Under the pieces are notes generated by a model. The model worked only from the letters and a program-made list of their open reading frames with translations, had not been told where the DNA came from and did no database searches. This document shows, piece after piece, positions 1 through 10,020 of a DNA stretch of 39,400 nucleotides. Numbering within the stretch: the first letter of the stretch is position 1; the number at the start of each line of letters is the position of its first letter. The position numbers and the translations under genes were made by a program. Source of the DNA: Verrucomicrobiota bacterium (lineage in GTDB: Bacteria > Verrucomicrobiota > Verrucomicrobiia > Limisphaerales > SXTU01); contig JACRKB010000170.1 of assembly GCA_016235545.1 (NCBI GenBank), positions 1 through 39,400 on the forward strand, read 5' to 3'.

Positions 1-161
1 CGACTCTCCTGTGTGCCCTTGGTGCCTTTGTGGTTCAAGCGAGCTGCGTGGCTCCGACTCAATGTGCGGCAACCGATGGAAAATCGCAGCCAGGGACCCA
101 TCTCCTGCCGCAGGTTTGGCAGGAGAACCACCCAGATCAAGCGTGCGGCCGACCCGCTCCT

Positions 162-1145
162 CTACGCCGTCACGAGCTGCGCGTGTTCAGCCTTGGTCAT
201 GTCCTCAATCATCTGCTTGAAGGTGACGCTGGGTTCCCAGCTCAGGAGGCGACGGGCCTTGGCTGGGTTGCCTTGCAGGCGCTGCGGCTCGGCGGGTCGA
301 AGGAGGCGGTTGTCTTTGCGGACGTGCTGGCGCCAGTCGAGGTTCACTGCGGCGAATGCGGTTTCCACCACGTCCTGCACGCTGTGGAGTTTTCCGGTGG
401 CAAAGATGTAATCCTCGGCGGTGGCGTGCTGGAGCGAGAGCCACATCCCCCGCACAAAATCCGGCGCATAGCCCCAGTCGCGCTTCGCGGAGGTGTCGCC
501 GAGGAGCAAATCCTTTTGCTGGCCGAGCTTGATGGCTGCTGCGGCGCGGCAGATTTTCCGTGTGACAAAGTTCTCACCCCGGCGCGCGGACTCATGGTTG
601 AACATGATGCCGTTGACGGCGAAGTGGCCGAAAGTCTTGCGGTAGATGGAGACCATTTGCGCGGCGAAGGCCTTGGCGCAGCCGTAGGGGTTGACCGGCG
701 CGTAGGCCGTGTGCTCGTCCTGCGGCATTTGCTCGGGCTGCCCGAATATTTCGGATGATGCAGCGTGGAAGAAGCGCGGTTTCTTCCTCATGTCCTGCAC
801 CATCTCGAGCAAGCGCAGCGTGCCCATCGCGGTCAGGTCGCAGGTGGACTCGGGGATCTCGAAGCTCAGGCCGACGTGCGACTGGCCGGCGAGGTGATAC
901 AGCTCGTCCGGCTCCACGGAAAAGAGCACGCGGCGCATCGTGGTGGGATCGTCCAGGTCTGCGTAGTGAAGGAAGAGGCGCTGCCCATAGACGGCCGGGT
1001 CTCGGTAGAGGTGGACGAGGCGCGAGCGATCCAAGGAGCTGGTGCGCCGCACCATGCCGTGGACTTCGTAGCCTTTCTCGATGAGCAACTCAGTGAGGTA
1101 GGAGCCGTCCTGGCCGGTGATGCCGGTGATGAGCGCGCGGGGCAT
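162..1145 (-). CDS. GDP-mannose 4,6-dehydratase-like NAD(P)-dependent sugar dehydratase/epimerase (paralog of the gmd just upstream)
   Basis: This 327-aa extended short-chain dehydrogenase has an N-terminal Rossmann motif ([10 protein letters not shown], residues 7-16), the serine segment AASSEIFG, the catalytic YGCAK (YxxxK) and the Gmd-type segment FNHESARRGENFVTRK. These place it in the GDP-mannose 4,6-dehydratase family, which converts GDP-mannose to GDP-4-keto-6-deoxymannose in the cytoplasm for surface glycans. It lies 52 bp downstream of a more canonical gmd on the same strand and is probably co-transcribed with it. It departs from the canonical copy in the C-terminal substrate region: [10 protein letters not shown] of the neighbour becomes DNRLLRPAEP here. 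It could therefore act on another nucleotide sugar or at a later step. The family is certain; the exact substrate is not. Confidence 0.85.
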   Translation of the reverse strand: MPRALITGITGQDGSYLTELLIEKGYEVHGMVRRTSSLDRSRLVHLYRDPAVYGQRLFLHYADLDDPTTMRRVLFSVEPDELYHLAGQSHVGLSFEIPESTCDLTAMGTLRLLEMVQDMRKKPRFFHAASSEIFGQPEQMPQDEHTAYAPVNPYGCAKAFAAQMVSIYRKTFGHFAVNGIMFNHESARRGENFVTRKICRAAAAIKLGQQKDLLLGDTSAKRDWGYAPDFVRGMWLSLQHATAEDYIFATGKLHSVQDVVETAFAAVNLDWRQHVRKDNRLLRPAEPQRLQGNPAKARRLLSWEPSVTFKQMIEDMTKAEHAQLVTA

Positions 1146-1197
1146 GGCGTGTGTGGGTTTGAACGTGTCGAGTGCCGTTTCCCCGCGCGGGCGCGGG

Positions 1198-2211
1198 TCA
1201 TTCCGAGTGAGCGACCTTGCCAGCGAGCTGGTCCTGCAAGTCCTTCAGGTCAGCATCCACCATCAGCTTGGCGAGATCGGTGAAGGTGACCTTTGGCACC
1301 CAGCCAAGTTTCTTTTTTGCTTTGGTCGGGTCGCCGATGAGCAGGTCCACCTCTGCCGGGCGGTAGTAGCGCGGATCAATCTCGACGTGCTTCTTCCAGT
1401 CCAGCCCGAGGTGCCCGAAGGCGACTTCGAGGAACTCACGCACCGAGTGCGTCTCGCCGGTGGCGATGACGTAGTCATCCGGCTCCGGCTGCTGGAGCAT
1501 GAGCCACATGGCCTCGACGTATTCCTTGGCGAAGCCCCAGTCGCGCTTGGAGTCAATGTTGCCGAGGAACAACTTGTCCTGCCGGCCCAGCTTGATCGCG
1601 GAAACGGCGCGCGTGATCTTGCGAGTGACAAAGGTCTCGCCGCGCCGGGGCGACTCGTGGTTGAAAAGGATTCCGTTGCTTGCGTGCATCCCGTAGGACT
1701 CGCGGTAGTTCACCGTGATCCAGTAGGAATAAACCTTCGCGCACGCATACGGGCTGCGCGGGTAGAAAGGCGTCGTCTCCGTCTGCGGCACCTCCATCAC
1801 CTTCCCATACATCTCGGAGGAGGAAGCCTGGTAGAAGCGCGGCTTGATGCCCACTTCGCGGATGGCTTCAAGCAGGCGGATGGTGCCGGTGCCGACGATG
1901 TCCGCCGTGTATTCCGGCGCATCGAAGCTCACGCGGACGTGGCTTTGGGCGGCGAGGTTATAGACCTCGTCCGGCTGAATCTTGCCGATGAGCCGGGACA
2001 AACCGCTCGCATCGCTGAGGTCGCCGTAGTGGAGGATGAGCTTGTGCTTCGCCGCGTGCGGGTCGGAATAGATGTGCTCCAGGCGCTGCGTGTTGAACGA
2101 ACTCGCGCGGCGGATGATGCCGTGGACCTCGTAGCCTTTGGCCAACAACAACTCGGCGAGATAAGAACCATCCTGCCCCGTGACACCCGTAACCAGTGCT
2201 TTCTTAGACAT
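1198..2211 (-). CDS. gmd: GDP-mannose 4,6-dehydratase
   Basis: This 337-aa protein closely follows bacterial Gmd. It has the NADP-binding [23 protein letters not shown] with catalytic Ser and Glu, YACAK (YxxxK), NYRESYGM, the tetramer-interface segment [18 protein letters not shown] and [20 protein letters not shown]. It dehydrates GDP-D-mannose to GDP-4-keto-6-deoxy-D-mannose, the precursor of GDP-L-fucose, GDP-D-rhamnose or GDP-perosamine. I chose the ATG at 2211 (MSKKALVTG), because the in-frame region upstream is not family-like and Gmd proteins normally start a few residues before the glycine-rich loop. The dehydratase paralog follows after 52 bp. No GDP-fucose synthase is present in the window. 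Confidence 0.95.
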   Translation of the reverse strand: MSKKALVTGVTGQDGSYLAELLLAKGYEVHGIIRRASSFNTQRLEHIYSDPHAAKHKLILHYGDLSDASGLSRLIGKIQPDEVYNLAAQSHVRVSFDAPEYTADIVGTGTIRLLEAIREVGIKPRFYQASSSEMYGKVMEVPQTETTPFYPRSPYACAKVYSYWITVNYRESYGMHASNGILFNHESPRRGETFVTRKITRAVSAIKLGRQDKLFLGNIDSKRDWGFAKEYVEAMWLMLQQPEPDDYVIATGETHSVREFLEVAFGHLGLDWKKHVEIDPRYYRPAEVDLLIGDPTKAKKKLGWVPKVTFTDLAKLMVDADLKDLQDQLAGKVAHSE

Positions 2212-2362
2212 ATTTGTGCACGGACGATGGGACAAGCCCGCGCGACGTGGCAAGCAGAGAATCCCGCAAGTCGGGCGCAAATCAGTTTCTAGCCGGCACG
2301 GGAAGGCAGGGCTGAAAACACCGGCTCCTGCCAGGCATGCACAAAACAGAGCCACGCCGCAG

Positions 2363-3019
2363 CTACCGCTTCACCCCGGCCTGCGGACACAGCGCCTTTA
2401 ACTCGCACCCATCGCAGTCAGGCTTCCGCGCCGCGCAGCGCCGACGCCCGTGCCAGATGAGCCAGTGGCTGAACTGCGCCCACCGCTCGCGCGGCACCAG
2501 CTTCATCAAGTCCGTCTCTATGCGCTCCGGCGTAGTCGCCCGCGTCAGCCCGAGCCGCTGCGAAAGCCGGGAGACGTGCGTGTCCACCACCACGCCGACG
2601 TTGATGCCGAAGGCATTTCCCAGAACCACGTTCGCCGTCTTGCGCCCTGCCCCGTCGAGAGCGGTGAGTTCCTCCATCGTGCGCGGCACCTCGCCGCCAT
2701 GCCGCTCGACGAGCTTGCGGCAGCACGCCTGGATGTTCTTCGCCTTGTTCCGGTAAAACCCCGTGCTTCTCACGGCTTGCTCCAAGTCCCCCAGCGGTGC
2801 CTCCGCGAAATCCCGCGCGCTGCGATACCGCTGGAACAACTCCGCCGTCACCAAGTTCACCCGCTTGTCCGTGCATTGCGCCGAGAGGATGGTCGCGACG
2901 AGCAGCTGCACGGGGTTCGAGTGGTTCAGCTCGCAATACGCGTCCGGGTAAGCGCGCTGCAACCCGGCGATGATCGCAGTCGTCCGGCCTGCTCTGCCTT
3001 CGGCTGATTCGCGTGACAT
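2363..3019 (-). CDS. nth: Endonuclease III (DNA glycosylase / AP lyase)
   Basis: This 218-aa cytoplasmic base-excision-repair enzyme removes oxidised pyrimidines and cleaves the strand by beta-elimination. The helix-hairpin-helix [13 protein letters not shown] carries the catalytic Lys127, and VVDTHVSRL carries the catalytic Asp146. A C-terminal [4Fe-4S] motif C-x6-C-x2-C-x5-C is complete (Cys195, 202, 205, 211). Length matches the family (about 210 aa). The start at 3019 (MSRESAEG) is preferred to an in-frame start 57 bp upstream, which would run into the divergent efflux operon start at 3060. The gene is divergent from that operon, with about 40 bp between start codons. Confidence 0.95.
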   Translation of the reverse strand: MSRESAEGRAGRTTAIIAGLQRAYPDAYCELNHSNPVQLLVATILSAQCTDKRVNLVTAELFQRYRSARDFAEAPLGDLEQAVRSTGFYRNKAKNIQACCRKLVERHGGEVPRTMEELTALDGAGRKTANVVLGNAFGINVGVVVDTHVSRLSQRLGLTRATTPERIETDLMKLVPRERWAQFSHWLIWHGRRRCAARKPDCDGCELKALCPQAGVKR

Positions 3020-3059
3020 GATTTCGCCGCGCAGCGTAGTGTCCGGGCCGTTCTCGTCA

Positions 3060-4694
3060 ATGCCACCGCGCCTCACCGAACTTACGTCACGCCAGTCCGG
3101 CGGTTTCCTTTGGGCCGGCCTCGCCCTCGCCTTCGTCGCCGGCTGCGTAACTTACGAGCCAAAGCCGCTCGTGCCGGAGCAATCTGCGGCAGCATTCCAA
3201 GAGCGCTCGCTCGATACAGCCGAGCTTAGAAAGTTCATCGAAGAGCGGCTCGGTCGGACACTTCCACTTTGGCCGCTGAAACAACAGCAGCCGGGCATCA
3301 TCAACCAGAATCAGGCATGGAATGCCGAATTGCTCACGCTCGCCGCGTATTTCTTCCATCCGAGTCTTGATTTTGCCCGCGCTCGCTGGCGAGCAGCGGA
3401 AGCAGCTGAAATTTCAGCCGGGGCACGGCCCAATCCCACCGTGAGCCTCCGGTCTGGATATAATCTCAGCGCCACGCCGGGTGTAACGCCGTGGATTCCG
3501 GGTGCGCAATTTGACCTGCCCATCGAGACGGCTGGCAAGCGCGGCCTGCGCATCGCCAAGGCTCGCCAGACCACCGAAACTGCCCGCCTTGAGCTCCATA
3601 CAGCTGCGTGGAAGGTGCGCGCGGATTTACGCGACGCACTGAACCGCTACTATTTTGCCCACGATCAGGTGTATCTGCTCGACGTGAGAATGGGCGTCCA
3701 ACACCGGCTCGTTGGGAAGCTCGAATCTCGCCTTGAGGTTGGAGCTATCGCCATCTCCGATGTGCTCCCTGCGAAGCTGGCCCTCCAAAAAACCAAGCTG
3801 GAGTCCAGCCTCGCTGCCGAGGCGCAAGCGACCAGTGCGGCGCGCGCTGCTGAGGCCATCGGAATTTCCACTTGTGAGTTTGAACTGGCAAAAGTTCCCC
3901 ATTGGTTCTCTCCCGGCGCTATCGACAACGCGTTGATTGATTTGCGCCGCCGCACGCTGGGTTTCAATCCGCGGCCAGGAGAGGTGATGAAATACCAGAC
4001 TGACCGCTTACCCGCCACGGTCTTGACCAGCCTTGCGGTTAGCCTGCATATCAACCTGCCCGCTCTGACGAATGAAGTTTTGTCCGTAACCCGGACACAA
4101 GCCGTGAAATCACGCCCCGACATTCGCGGTGCGCTGGCCGACTACGAAGCCGCGCAGCTTGCCCTGCACCTTGAAATCGCCAAGCAGTATCCCGACATTC
4201 ACCTCGGCAGCGGCTACCAGTGGGATCAAGGCCAAAGCAAATGGAGTTTTCTGAATCTCGCCGCCGAGTTGCCCGTGCTAAATCGCAACCAAGGCGGCAT
4301 CGCCGAAGCTAAGGCGCGGCGGGAAGCAGCCGCCGCCCAGGTCGTGGCAACTCAAGCCAGGGTGTTTGCAGAAACGGACATTGCTGCGATTGCCTACGAA
4401 CGCGCCCGCAGCCGCTTTTTCTCCACGTTGAGCTTCTTTGAAACCCAGAGCCGTCAGACCGAAACCCTTGCGGCTATGGTGAAAGCTGGAGCGGCGGATG
4501 AGTTTGACCGTCTGAGTGCCGAACTCGACCGCGTGAACGCCTTCTTGCTGGTTATTGAAGCCCGCCATCAAGCCGAAGGAGCTCTCGGCAGACTCGAAGA
4601 CGCCCTGCAAACGCCGCTGAACTTGCGCATGAGCGCACCGCTGCCTGGCGATTTTATCCAAACCAAACCTCGCGCAGAAATGGAACGACCATGA
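3060..4694 (+). CDS. TolC/CzcC-type outer-membrane efflux lipoprotein
   Basis: This 544-aa protein is the outer-membrane channel of a tripartite efflux system. After a hydrophobic stretch (about residues 15-27) it has a lipobox, FVAGC, so it should be acylated and anchored in the outer membrane. The rest is long alpha-helical sequence in two similar halves, as in the OEP/TolC fold. Typical motifs are ARPNPTVSL followed by GAQFDLPIETAGKRGLRI in the first half and AAELPVLNRNQGGIAEAKA in the second. The start at 3060 (MPPRLTEL) gives a normal signal peptide. Longer in-frame starts would overlap the divergent nth. Its stop overlaps the adaptor start (ATGA, 4691-4694), so the two are translationally coupled. 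Confidence 0.88.
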   Translation: MPPRLTELTSRQSGGFLWAGLALAFVAGCVTYEPKPLVPEQSAAAFQERSLDTAELRKFIEERLGRTLPLWPLKQQQPGIINQNQAWNAELLTLAAYFFHPSLDFARARWRAAEAAEISAGARPNPTVSLRSGYNLSATPGVTPWIPGAQFDLPIETAGKRGLRIAKARQTTETARLELHTAAWKVRADLRDALNRYYFAHDQVYLLDVRMGVQHRLVGKLESRLEVGAIAISDVLPAKLALQKTKLESSLAAEAQATSAARAAEAIGISTCEFELAKVPHWFSPGAIDNALIDLRRRTLGFNPRPGEVMKYQTDRLPATVLTSLAVSLHINLPALTNEVLSVTRTQAVKSRPDIRGALADYEAAQLALHLEIAKQYPDIHLGSGYQWDQGQSKWSFLNLAAELPVLNRNQGGIAEAKARREAAAAQVVATQARVFAETDIAAIAYERARSRFFSTLSFFETQSRQTETLAAMVKAGAADEFDRLSAELDRVNAFLLVIEARHQAEGALGRLEDALQTPLNLRMSAPLPGDFIQTKPRAEMERP

Positions 4695-5878
4695 AGCCTC
4701 TCTGTATTCTGCTCTTCGTTCTGGCTGCTGCGACTGTGTCCGCCGCTGACGCGCCCAAAGCCGCCAGCCCCGCGAAGGTCTGGACTCTCATCAAGGAAAC
4801 CGACCTCAACACCGTCACGCTCACGCCGCAGGCGGAGAAGCGGCTCGGCGTCGTGACCGTCGCGGTTGAGCGCAAGTCTGTGCCGCGCACGCGCAGCTTC
4901 GGCGGCGAAGTGATGGTCCGCGCGGGCAACGCTCTCATCGTCACCGCGCCCATCGCGGCCACGGTCAGCGGCTCGCTCCCTCAGCCCGGCACTCTAGTCA
5001 AACGCGGTCAGGCACTCTTCAAACTTATCCCCATTCTCTCTCCGACCGAGCGCGTGAACGTCGCCACCGCGCTCTCCGACGCGCAGAGCAGCGTCGCCGG
5101 GGCCAAGGCATTGCTCGAAGCCGCGCGCATCACCTTCGCCCGTGCCGAGCGGCTCGTGAAAGCCGAAGCCGGCAGCCAACGCGCGGTGGACGACGCGCGC
5201 GCCGCTGTCGCCGTCGGCGAAGCCAACTTGAAAGCCGCCGAGACGCGCGTCTCCACTCTCGCCTCCGTCCTGAAGGACTTCGAGGCCGGCAGCATCACCG
5301 CCCTGCCCGTGACCGCTCCGCTCGACGGACTCGTGATGGCCGTTCGCACGAGCGGCGCGCAGCAGGTCGCGGCCGGCGCGGTGCTGTTGGAAATCACCGC
5401 GCTCGACCCACTTTGGGTGCGCGTGCCCGTTTATGCCGGCGAGGCGAACACGCTTCAACCCAATGCCCCTGCGCACGTCACGCGCCTCGGCGCGAAGGCT
5501 GGCGACGTTGGAGTTCAAGCCAAGCCCGCGATCGCGCCGCCGTCCGCCACCGCGCTGGCCAGCACGGTGGATTTCTATTTCGAGCTGCCGAACGCCGATG
5601 CCCGCTTCCGCCCCGGCGAGCGCGTGTCCGTGTCGCTGCCGCTGACCACGGCGGAGACCAACCTCGTCGTGCCGTGGACAGCGGTGTTGCACGACATCCA
5701 CGGTGGCCAATGGGTTTATGAGCAGACCGCGCCGCAGACCTTCGTCCGCCGCCGCGTGACCGTGGAGCGCGTCGCGGGCAAGGACGCGGTGCTCGCGAGC
5801 GGGCCGGGCGTCGGCGCGAAGCTCGTCACCGGTGGCGCGGTGGAACTGTTCGGCACTGAGCTGGGCACGGGCAAATAG
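4691..5878 (+). CDS. RND efflux periplasmic adaptor subunit (CzcB/HlyD family)
   Basis: This 395-aa periplasmic membrane-fusion protein bridges the inner-membrane pump and the outer-membrane channel. A signal peptide (residues 1-19, ending VSA/ADA) precedes the lipoyl/barrel-sandwich halves IAATVSGSLPQPGTLVKRGQ and LPVTAPLDGLVMAVRTSG. The helical hairpin lies between them, and a beta-barrel and membrane-proximal domain follow (RFRPGERVSVSLPL, VVPWTAVLHD). The length is normal for heavy-metal-type adaptors. No His/Met-rich metal-binding N-terminus is seen, so the exported ion or compound cannot be read from it. The start codon overlaps the upstream stop (ATGA), and the pump begins 9 bp downstream. 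Confidence 0.9.
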   Translation: MKPLCILLFVLAAATVSAADAPKAASPAKVWTLIKETDLNTVTLTPQAEKRLGVVTVAVERKSVPRTRSFGGEVMVRAGNALIVTAPIAATVSGSLPQPGTLVKRGQALFKLIPILSPTERVNVATALSDAQSSVAGAKALLEAARITFARAERLVKAEAGSQRAVDDARAAVAVGEANLKAAETRVSTLASVLKDFEAGSITALPVTAPLDGLVMAVRTSGAQQVAAGAVLLEITALDPLWVRVPVYAGEANTLQPNAPAHVTRLGAKAGDVGVQAKPAIAPPSATALASTVDFYFELPNADARFRPGERVSVSLPLTTAETNLVVPWTAVLHDIHGGQWVYEQTAPQTFVRRRVTVERVAGKDAVLASGPGVGAKLVTGGAVELFGTELGTGK

Positions 5879-5887
5879 GAAACCATC

Positions 5888-8800
5888 ATGCTTCGCTGGC
5901 TGGTCGAATCTTCCCTCCGCGCGCGCGTGTTCGTCATCGCGCTCGCGCTTGTGCTGCTGGCCGTGGGCTACCGGCAGGTGCGGCACGCGCCGCTGGACGT
6001 TTTCCCCGAATTCGCTCCGCCGCGCGTGGAGATTCAGACCGAGGCACCGGGACTTTCCACCGAGGAGGTCGAGAGCCTCATCACGCTGCCGCTGGAACAG
6101 GCGCTGAACGGCACGTCGTGGCTGCATAACATCCGCTCGAAGTCGGTGCTCGGGCTTTCGTCGGTGGTGCTGCTGTTCGAGGAGGGAACGGACTTGATGC
6201 AGGCGCGGCAGTTGGTGCAGGAACGATTGCTCGCCGTCGCGCCGAATCTGCCGGCGGTCGCGAAGGTGCCGCACATTCTGCCGCCGCTGTCCTCCTTGAG
6301 CCGCGCGCTCAAAGTCGGCGTCACCTCGAAAACGCTGAATCAAATGGAGCTTACGGAGCTTGCGCTGTGGGCGATTCGCCCGCGCCTGATGGCTGTGCCG
6401 GGCGTCGCGAACGTCGCCATCTGGGGGCAGCGCGACCGGCAGTTGCAGGTGCTCGTGGACCCCGACCGACTCAACGCCCACGGCGTTACACTCGACGCCG
6501 TGGTGCGCGCCGCAGAGGACGCCGTGGTGGTCGGCGCGGGCGGCTTCGTGGACACGCCGAACCAGCGCATGGCGGTGCGCCATCTCTCGCCGGTGCAAAC
6601 GCCGGAGGACTTGGCGCGCACAGTGGTCGCCTTCCGCGATGGCTTTCCGCTGCGGCTTGGCGACGTGGCGGACGTGGTCGTCGGTTCGCCGCCGATGATT
6701 GGCGACGCCATCATCAACGACGGCCCCGGCCTGCTGCTCATCGTCGAGAAGCAGCCGTGGGGCAACACGCTCGACGTGACGCGCGAGGTCGAGAAGGCGC
6801 TCGATGCGCTGCGCCCCGGCCTCAAGGGCGTGGAGATGGACTCCACCATTTTCCGCCCGGCGACGTTCATCGAGCTGTCCATCAAGAACCTCGCGCACGC
6901 GATGCTGCTGGGCTGCGCGATGGTCGTGCTGGTGCTCGGCGCGTTCCTCTTCGACTGGCGCGCGGCGTGCATCAGCCTCACGGCGATTCCGCTGTCCATC
7001 ATGGCTGCGGGGCTGGCGCTCTACTGGCAGGGCGGCACGCTCAACGTGATGGTGCTCGCCGGCCTCGTCATCGCGGTGGGCGAGGTCGTGGACGACGCCA
7101 TCATTGACGTGGAGAACATCCGGCGACGCCTGCAACTCAACCGCGCCGCCGCCGCGCCGCTCTCGCCGTTTCAAGTCGTGCTCAATGCCTCGCTCGAAGT
7201 CCGCAGCGCGGTCGTCTTCGCGAGCCTCATCGTGGTGCTGGTATTTCTGCCGGTGTTCTTCCTGCCGGGATTGTCGGGCGTGTTCTTCCGTCCGCTCGCG
7301 CTGGCTTACATCACGGCCATCAGCGCGTCGCTGCTCGTCGCGCTCACAGTCACGCCCGCGCTGTGTTTGTTGCTGTTGCCGAACGAACACCCGAAGCACG
7401 CCGAGTCGCCGCTGGCCGTTTGGCTCAAGGGACTTTACCGGCGCGTGCTGCCAGCCATCGTGTCGCGGCCTGCGGCGGCGGTGGTGTTTTTGCTCGTCGC
7501 CTTCATCGCCACCGGCCTTGCGTGGCGGAAACTGGGCGAGGAATTTCTGCCCAACTTCAAGGAACGCGACTTCCTCATGCACTGGGTCGAGAAGCCCGGC
7601 ACGTCGCTCGAAGCGATGAACCGCATCACCGTCGCGGTGAGCAAGGAGCTGCGCGCCATTCCCGGCGTGCGGAACATGGGCTCGCACATCGGGCGCGCGG
7701 AGGTGGCTGACGAGGTGGTGGGGCCGAACTTCACCGAGCTGTGGATCAGCGTCTCGCCCGACGTGGACTACGACACGACGCACGCGAAAATCGAGGAGGT
7801 CGTGAACGGCTACCCCGGCCTCTATCGCGACGTGCAGACCTACTTGAAGGAACGCATCAAGGAAGTCCTCACCGGCGCGAGCGCCAGCGTGGTGGTGCGC
7901 ATCTACGGGCCGGACCTCGACCAGCTTCGCGCGAAGGCGCAGGAGGTCAGCGCCGCCATCAAGGACGTGGGTGGCGTCACCGCACTCAAGGTCGAGCCGC
8001 AATCGCTCGTGCCGCAGGTGCAGGTCCGCCTGCGCGCCGAGGCTGCCGCGACGCTTGGCCTCACGCCCGGCCACGTGCGGCAGGCCGCGCTGACCTTGCT
8101 CAAGGGCCGCAAAGTCGGCGAAATCTACGACGCGCAGAAAATCTACGACGTGGCCGTGTGGGGCGTGGAGCGGTTGCGCGGCGATGTGCAGGCTGTGCGC
8201 GAACTGCGCATCGAAACTCCCGGCGGTGCGCTCGTGCCGCTCAAAGATGTGGCCGATGTGCAAATCGTCCCCGCGCCCAACGAAATCAAACGCGAAGGCG
8301 CGTCCCGGCGCATCGACGTGACGTGCAACGTCGCCGGGCGCGACCTCGGCACCGTGGCCCGCGAGGTCGAAGAGCGGGTGAAGAAGCTCTCGTTCGAGCG
8401 CGGCTACCATCCGGAGTTCCTCGGCGAATACGCCGCGCGTCAGGCAGCGCAAAACCGTCTGCTCGCGCTCTCCGGTCTCGCGCTCTTCGGCATCCTCGTG
8501 CTGCTGCACGCGGACTTCGGCGCGCTGCGCCCAACGCTCATCGTGGCAATGACGCTGCCCTTCGCGTTGATTGGCGGCGTGGCGGCGGCGTTCTTCAGCG
8601 GCGGCGTGCTGTCGCTGGGTTCGCTTGTCGGCTTCGTCACCGTGCTCGGCATCGCCGCGCGCAACGGCATCATGCTCGTGAGCCACTACCGGCACTTGGA
8701 GGAAGTCGAGGGCGAGCCGTTCGGCCTCGCGCTCATCCTTCGTGGCGCGGAGGAGCGACTCTCGCCCATCCTGATGACCGCCGCCTGCGCCGGCCTCGCG

Positions 8801-8974
8801 CTGCTGCCGCTCATCATCGCTGGCAACATCCCCGGCCACGAAATCGAATACCCGATGGCCTGGGTCATCCTCGGCGGGCTGGTGACCTCGACGGCACTAA
8901 ACCTGTTCTTGTTGCCAGCGCTGTATGCGCGGTTCGGACACGCGCCCGCAGCGGTTCACGGCAGCGAGAAATAG
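5888..8974 (+). CDS. RND efflux pump, heavy-metal (CzcA/CusA-like) permease subunit
   Basis: This 1028-aa inner-membrane proton-antiport pump has the usual RND length and two-fold organisation. The first TM segment is near residues 13-30, followed by the HME-type [20 protein letters not shown] and [17 protein letters not shown]. The TM4 charged cluster is [18 protein letters not shown], in which Asp and Glu residues form the proton relay. A second periplasmic domain follows, and the last TM bundle contains [20 protein letters not shown]. This N-terminus and the DVENI motif match the heavy-metal branch better than the multidrug HAE1 branch, but substrate assignment is inference. It is the third gene of the operon, and no regulator lies beside it. 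Its last 19 bp overlap the 3' end of the convergent deoC. Confidence 0.92.
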   Translation: MLRWLVESSLRARVFVIALALVLLAVGYRQVRHAPLDVFPEFAPPRVEIQTEAPGLSTEEVESLITLPLEQALNGTSWLHNIRSKSVLGLSSVVLLFEEGTDLMQARQLVQERLLAVAPNLPAVAKVPHILPPLSSLSRALKVGVTSKTLNQMELTELALWAIRPRLMAVPGVANVAIWGQRDRQLQVLVDPDRLNAHGVTLDAVVRAAEDAVVVGAGGFVDTPNQRMAVRHLSPVQTPEDLARTVVAFRDGFPLRLGDVADVVVGSPPMIGDAIINDGPGLLLIVEKQPWGNTLDVTREVEKALDALRPGLKGVEMDSTIFRPATFIELSIKNLAHAMLLGCAMVVLVLGAFLFDWRAACISLTAIPLSIMAAGLALYWQGGTLNVMVLAGLVIAVGEVVDDAIIDVENIRRRLQLNRAAAAPLSPFQVVLNASLEVRSAVVFASLIVVLVFLPVFFLPGLSGVFFRPLALAYITAISASLLVALTVTPALCLLLLPNEHPKHAESPLAVWLKGLYRRVLPAIVSRPAAAVVFLLVAFIATGLAWRKLGEEFLPNFKERDFLMHWVEKPGTSLEAMNRITVAVSKELRAIPGVRNMGSHIGRAEVADEVVGPNFTELWISVSPDVDYDTTHAKIEEVVNGYPGLYRDVQTYLKERIKEVLTGASASVVVRIYGPDLDQLRAKAQEVSAAIKDVGGVTALKVEPQSLVPQVQVRLRAEAAATLGLTPGHVRQAALTLLKGRKVGEIYDAQKIYDVAVWGVERLRGDVQAVRELRIETPGGALVPLKDVADVQIVPAPNEIKREGASRRIDVTCNVAGRDLGTVAREVEERVKKLSFERGYHPEFLGEYAARQAAQNRLLALSGLALFGILVLLHADFGALRPTLIVAMTLPFALIGGVAAAFFSGGVLSLGSLVGFVTVLGIAARNGIMLVSHYRHLEEVEGEPFGLALILRGAEERLSPILMTAACAGLALLPLIIAGNIPGHEIEYPMAWVILGGLVTSTALNLFLLPALYARFGHAPAAVHGSEK

Positions 8975-9894
8975 TCCGGCCCCTGGTAGCGGCCATCGAC
9001 GAGCTTGGCGATTTGCATGATCACGTCGTTGACGAGGGTGCTGGCACCGAAGCGGAAGAGGTCGGGCGTGAGCCAGTCGTCGCCGAGGGTTTCCTTCACC
9101 ATCACGAGGTAAGCGAGCGCCTGCTTGCTGGTGCGGATGCCTCCGGCGGGCTTCATGCCGATGCGCATGCCAGTGACGAAAAAGTGGTCACGGATGGCCT
9201 CCAGCATGACGAGGGTGACGGGCATGGTGGCGGCTGGTGAGACCTTGCCGGTGCTTGTCTTGATGAAGTCCGCACCAGCCTCCATCGCAATCTGGCTGGC
9301 GAGCCGGACGTTGTCGTAGGTGACGAGTTCGCCGGTCTCGAAGATGACTTTCAGGTGCGCGGGGCCGGAGGCTTCCTTAGTCGCGGCAATTTCATCGTGG
9401 ACCCTCGCGTGGTCACCGGTGAGGAAAGCGCAGCGGTCAATGACCATGTCAATTTCATCCGCGCCATCCGCCACGGCCCGGCGCACTTCGGCGAGCTTGG
9501 TCGGCAACGGATACTGGCCACTAGGAAAGCCAGTCGCCACGGCAGCGACTTTCACGGGCGCGTCCGAGCCGAGGAGCTTGCGCGCGTGCCGGACCATGTT
9601 CGGATACACGCAGACGGCTGCGCAGGGCGGCACGCCGAGGCGCGGTTCGGCAGGCGAGAGAGCCTTGCGGCAGAGGAAGGCTACCTTGCCAGGCGTGTCC
9701 TTCCCTTCGAGCGTGGTGAGGTCCATCATGCTCACGGCGAGCTTGAGGCCGGCGAGCTTGGCGCTGGTCTTGATGCTGCGCTTGGTGAAGCTGGCCGCGC
9801 GCTCCTCGGCCATGATCTGGTCCACGCTCGGAACGACGGGAATGCGGAATGCGGAATGCGGAATGCGGAATGGCGCGGCAGCCAAGGCTTTCAT
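8956..9894 (-). CDS. deoC: Deoxyribose-phosphate aldolase
   Basis: This TIM-barrel class I aldolase splits 2-deoxyribose-5-phosphate into glyceraldehyde-3-phosphate and acetaldehyde in nucleoside catabolism. The Schiff-base lysine lies in DFIKTSTGK and the second active-site lysine in [26 protein letters not shown] and [10 protein letters not shown] resemble the longer, eukaryote-like DERA type (about 310-320 aa) rather than the short E. coli enzyme. The start is uncertain. The ATG at 9894 gives 312 aa, but residues about 8-19 would then be encoded by a GGAATGC heptamer repeat. An internal ATG at 9813 (MAEERAAS), or a GTG just before it, would begin after the repeat and still keep the conserved barrel. 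It converges with, and overlaps, the RND pump gene. Confidence 0.93.
   Translation of the reverse strand: MKALAAAPFRIPHSAFRIPVVPSVDQIMAEERAASFTKRSIKTSAKLAGLKLAVSMMDLTTLEGKDTPGKVAFLCRKALSPAEPRLGVPPCAAVCVYPNMVRHARKLLGSDAPVKVAAVATGFPSGQYPLPTKLAEVRRAVADGADEIDMVIDRCAFLTGDHARVHDEIAATKEASGPAHLKVIFETGELVTYDNVRLASQIAMEAGADFIKTSTGKVSPAATMPVTLVMLEAIRDHFFVTGMRIGMKPAGGIRTSKQALAYLVMVKETLGDDWLTPDLFRFGASTLVNDVIMQIAKLVDGRYQGPDYFSLP
9839..9873. repeat. Heptamer tandem repeat (GGAATGC)x5 at the 5' end of deoC
   Basis: Five back-to-back 7-bp units are present, four of them exact GGAATGC and the last GGAATGG. Seven is not a multiple of three, so gain or loss of a unit would shift the reading frame of any start lying upstream of the repeat, including the ATG at 9894. 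Confidence 0.95.
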
Positions 9895-10020
9895 GGCGTC
9901 AGGATAGCGACGGTGCGGAACCAGCTCCAAGCTCCAATTGCCGGATTAACTGCGCAGCAGCCGGGTTCAGGAGACAGATTCCAACTCTCAACTCGCCATG
10001 CCTCCTACTCAACCCGGCGG

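Noticed and set aside
1..161. A gene end or RNA at the left edge
   Set aside because: Only a simple word-like stretch near 10-40 (ACCACAAAGGCACC-type on the minus strand) and no supported reading frame. The true context lies outside the window.
30..758. Plus-strand open frame across the dehydratase paralog
   Set aside because: It is antisense to a well-conserved Gmd-family gene and has no recognisable protein features.
4994..8839. A 1281-codon open frame antisense to the efflux adaptor and pump genes
   Set aside because: It is the mirror of strong GC-rich codon use on the plus strand. Its product is compositionally extreme (Arg/His/Asp/Glu/Gln-rich) with no family motifs, while the plus strand encodes complete RND proteins.
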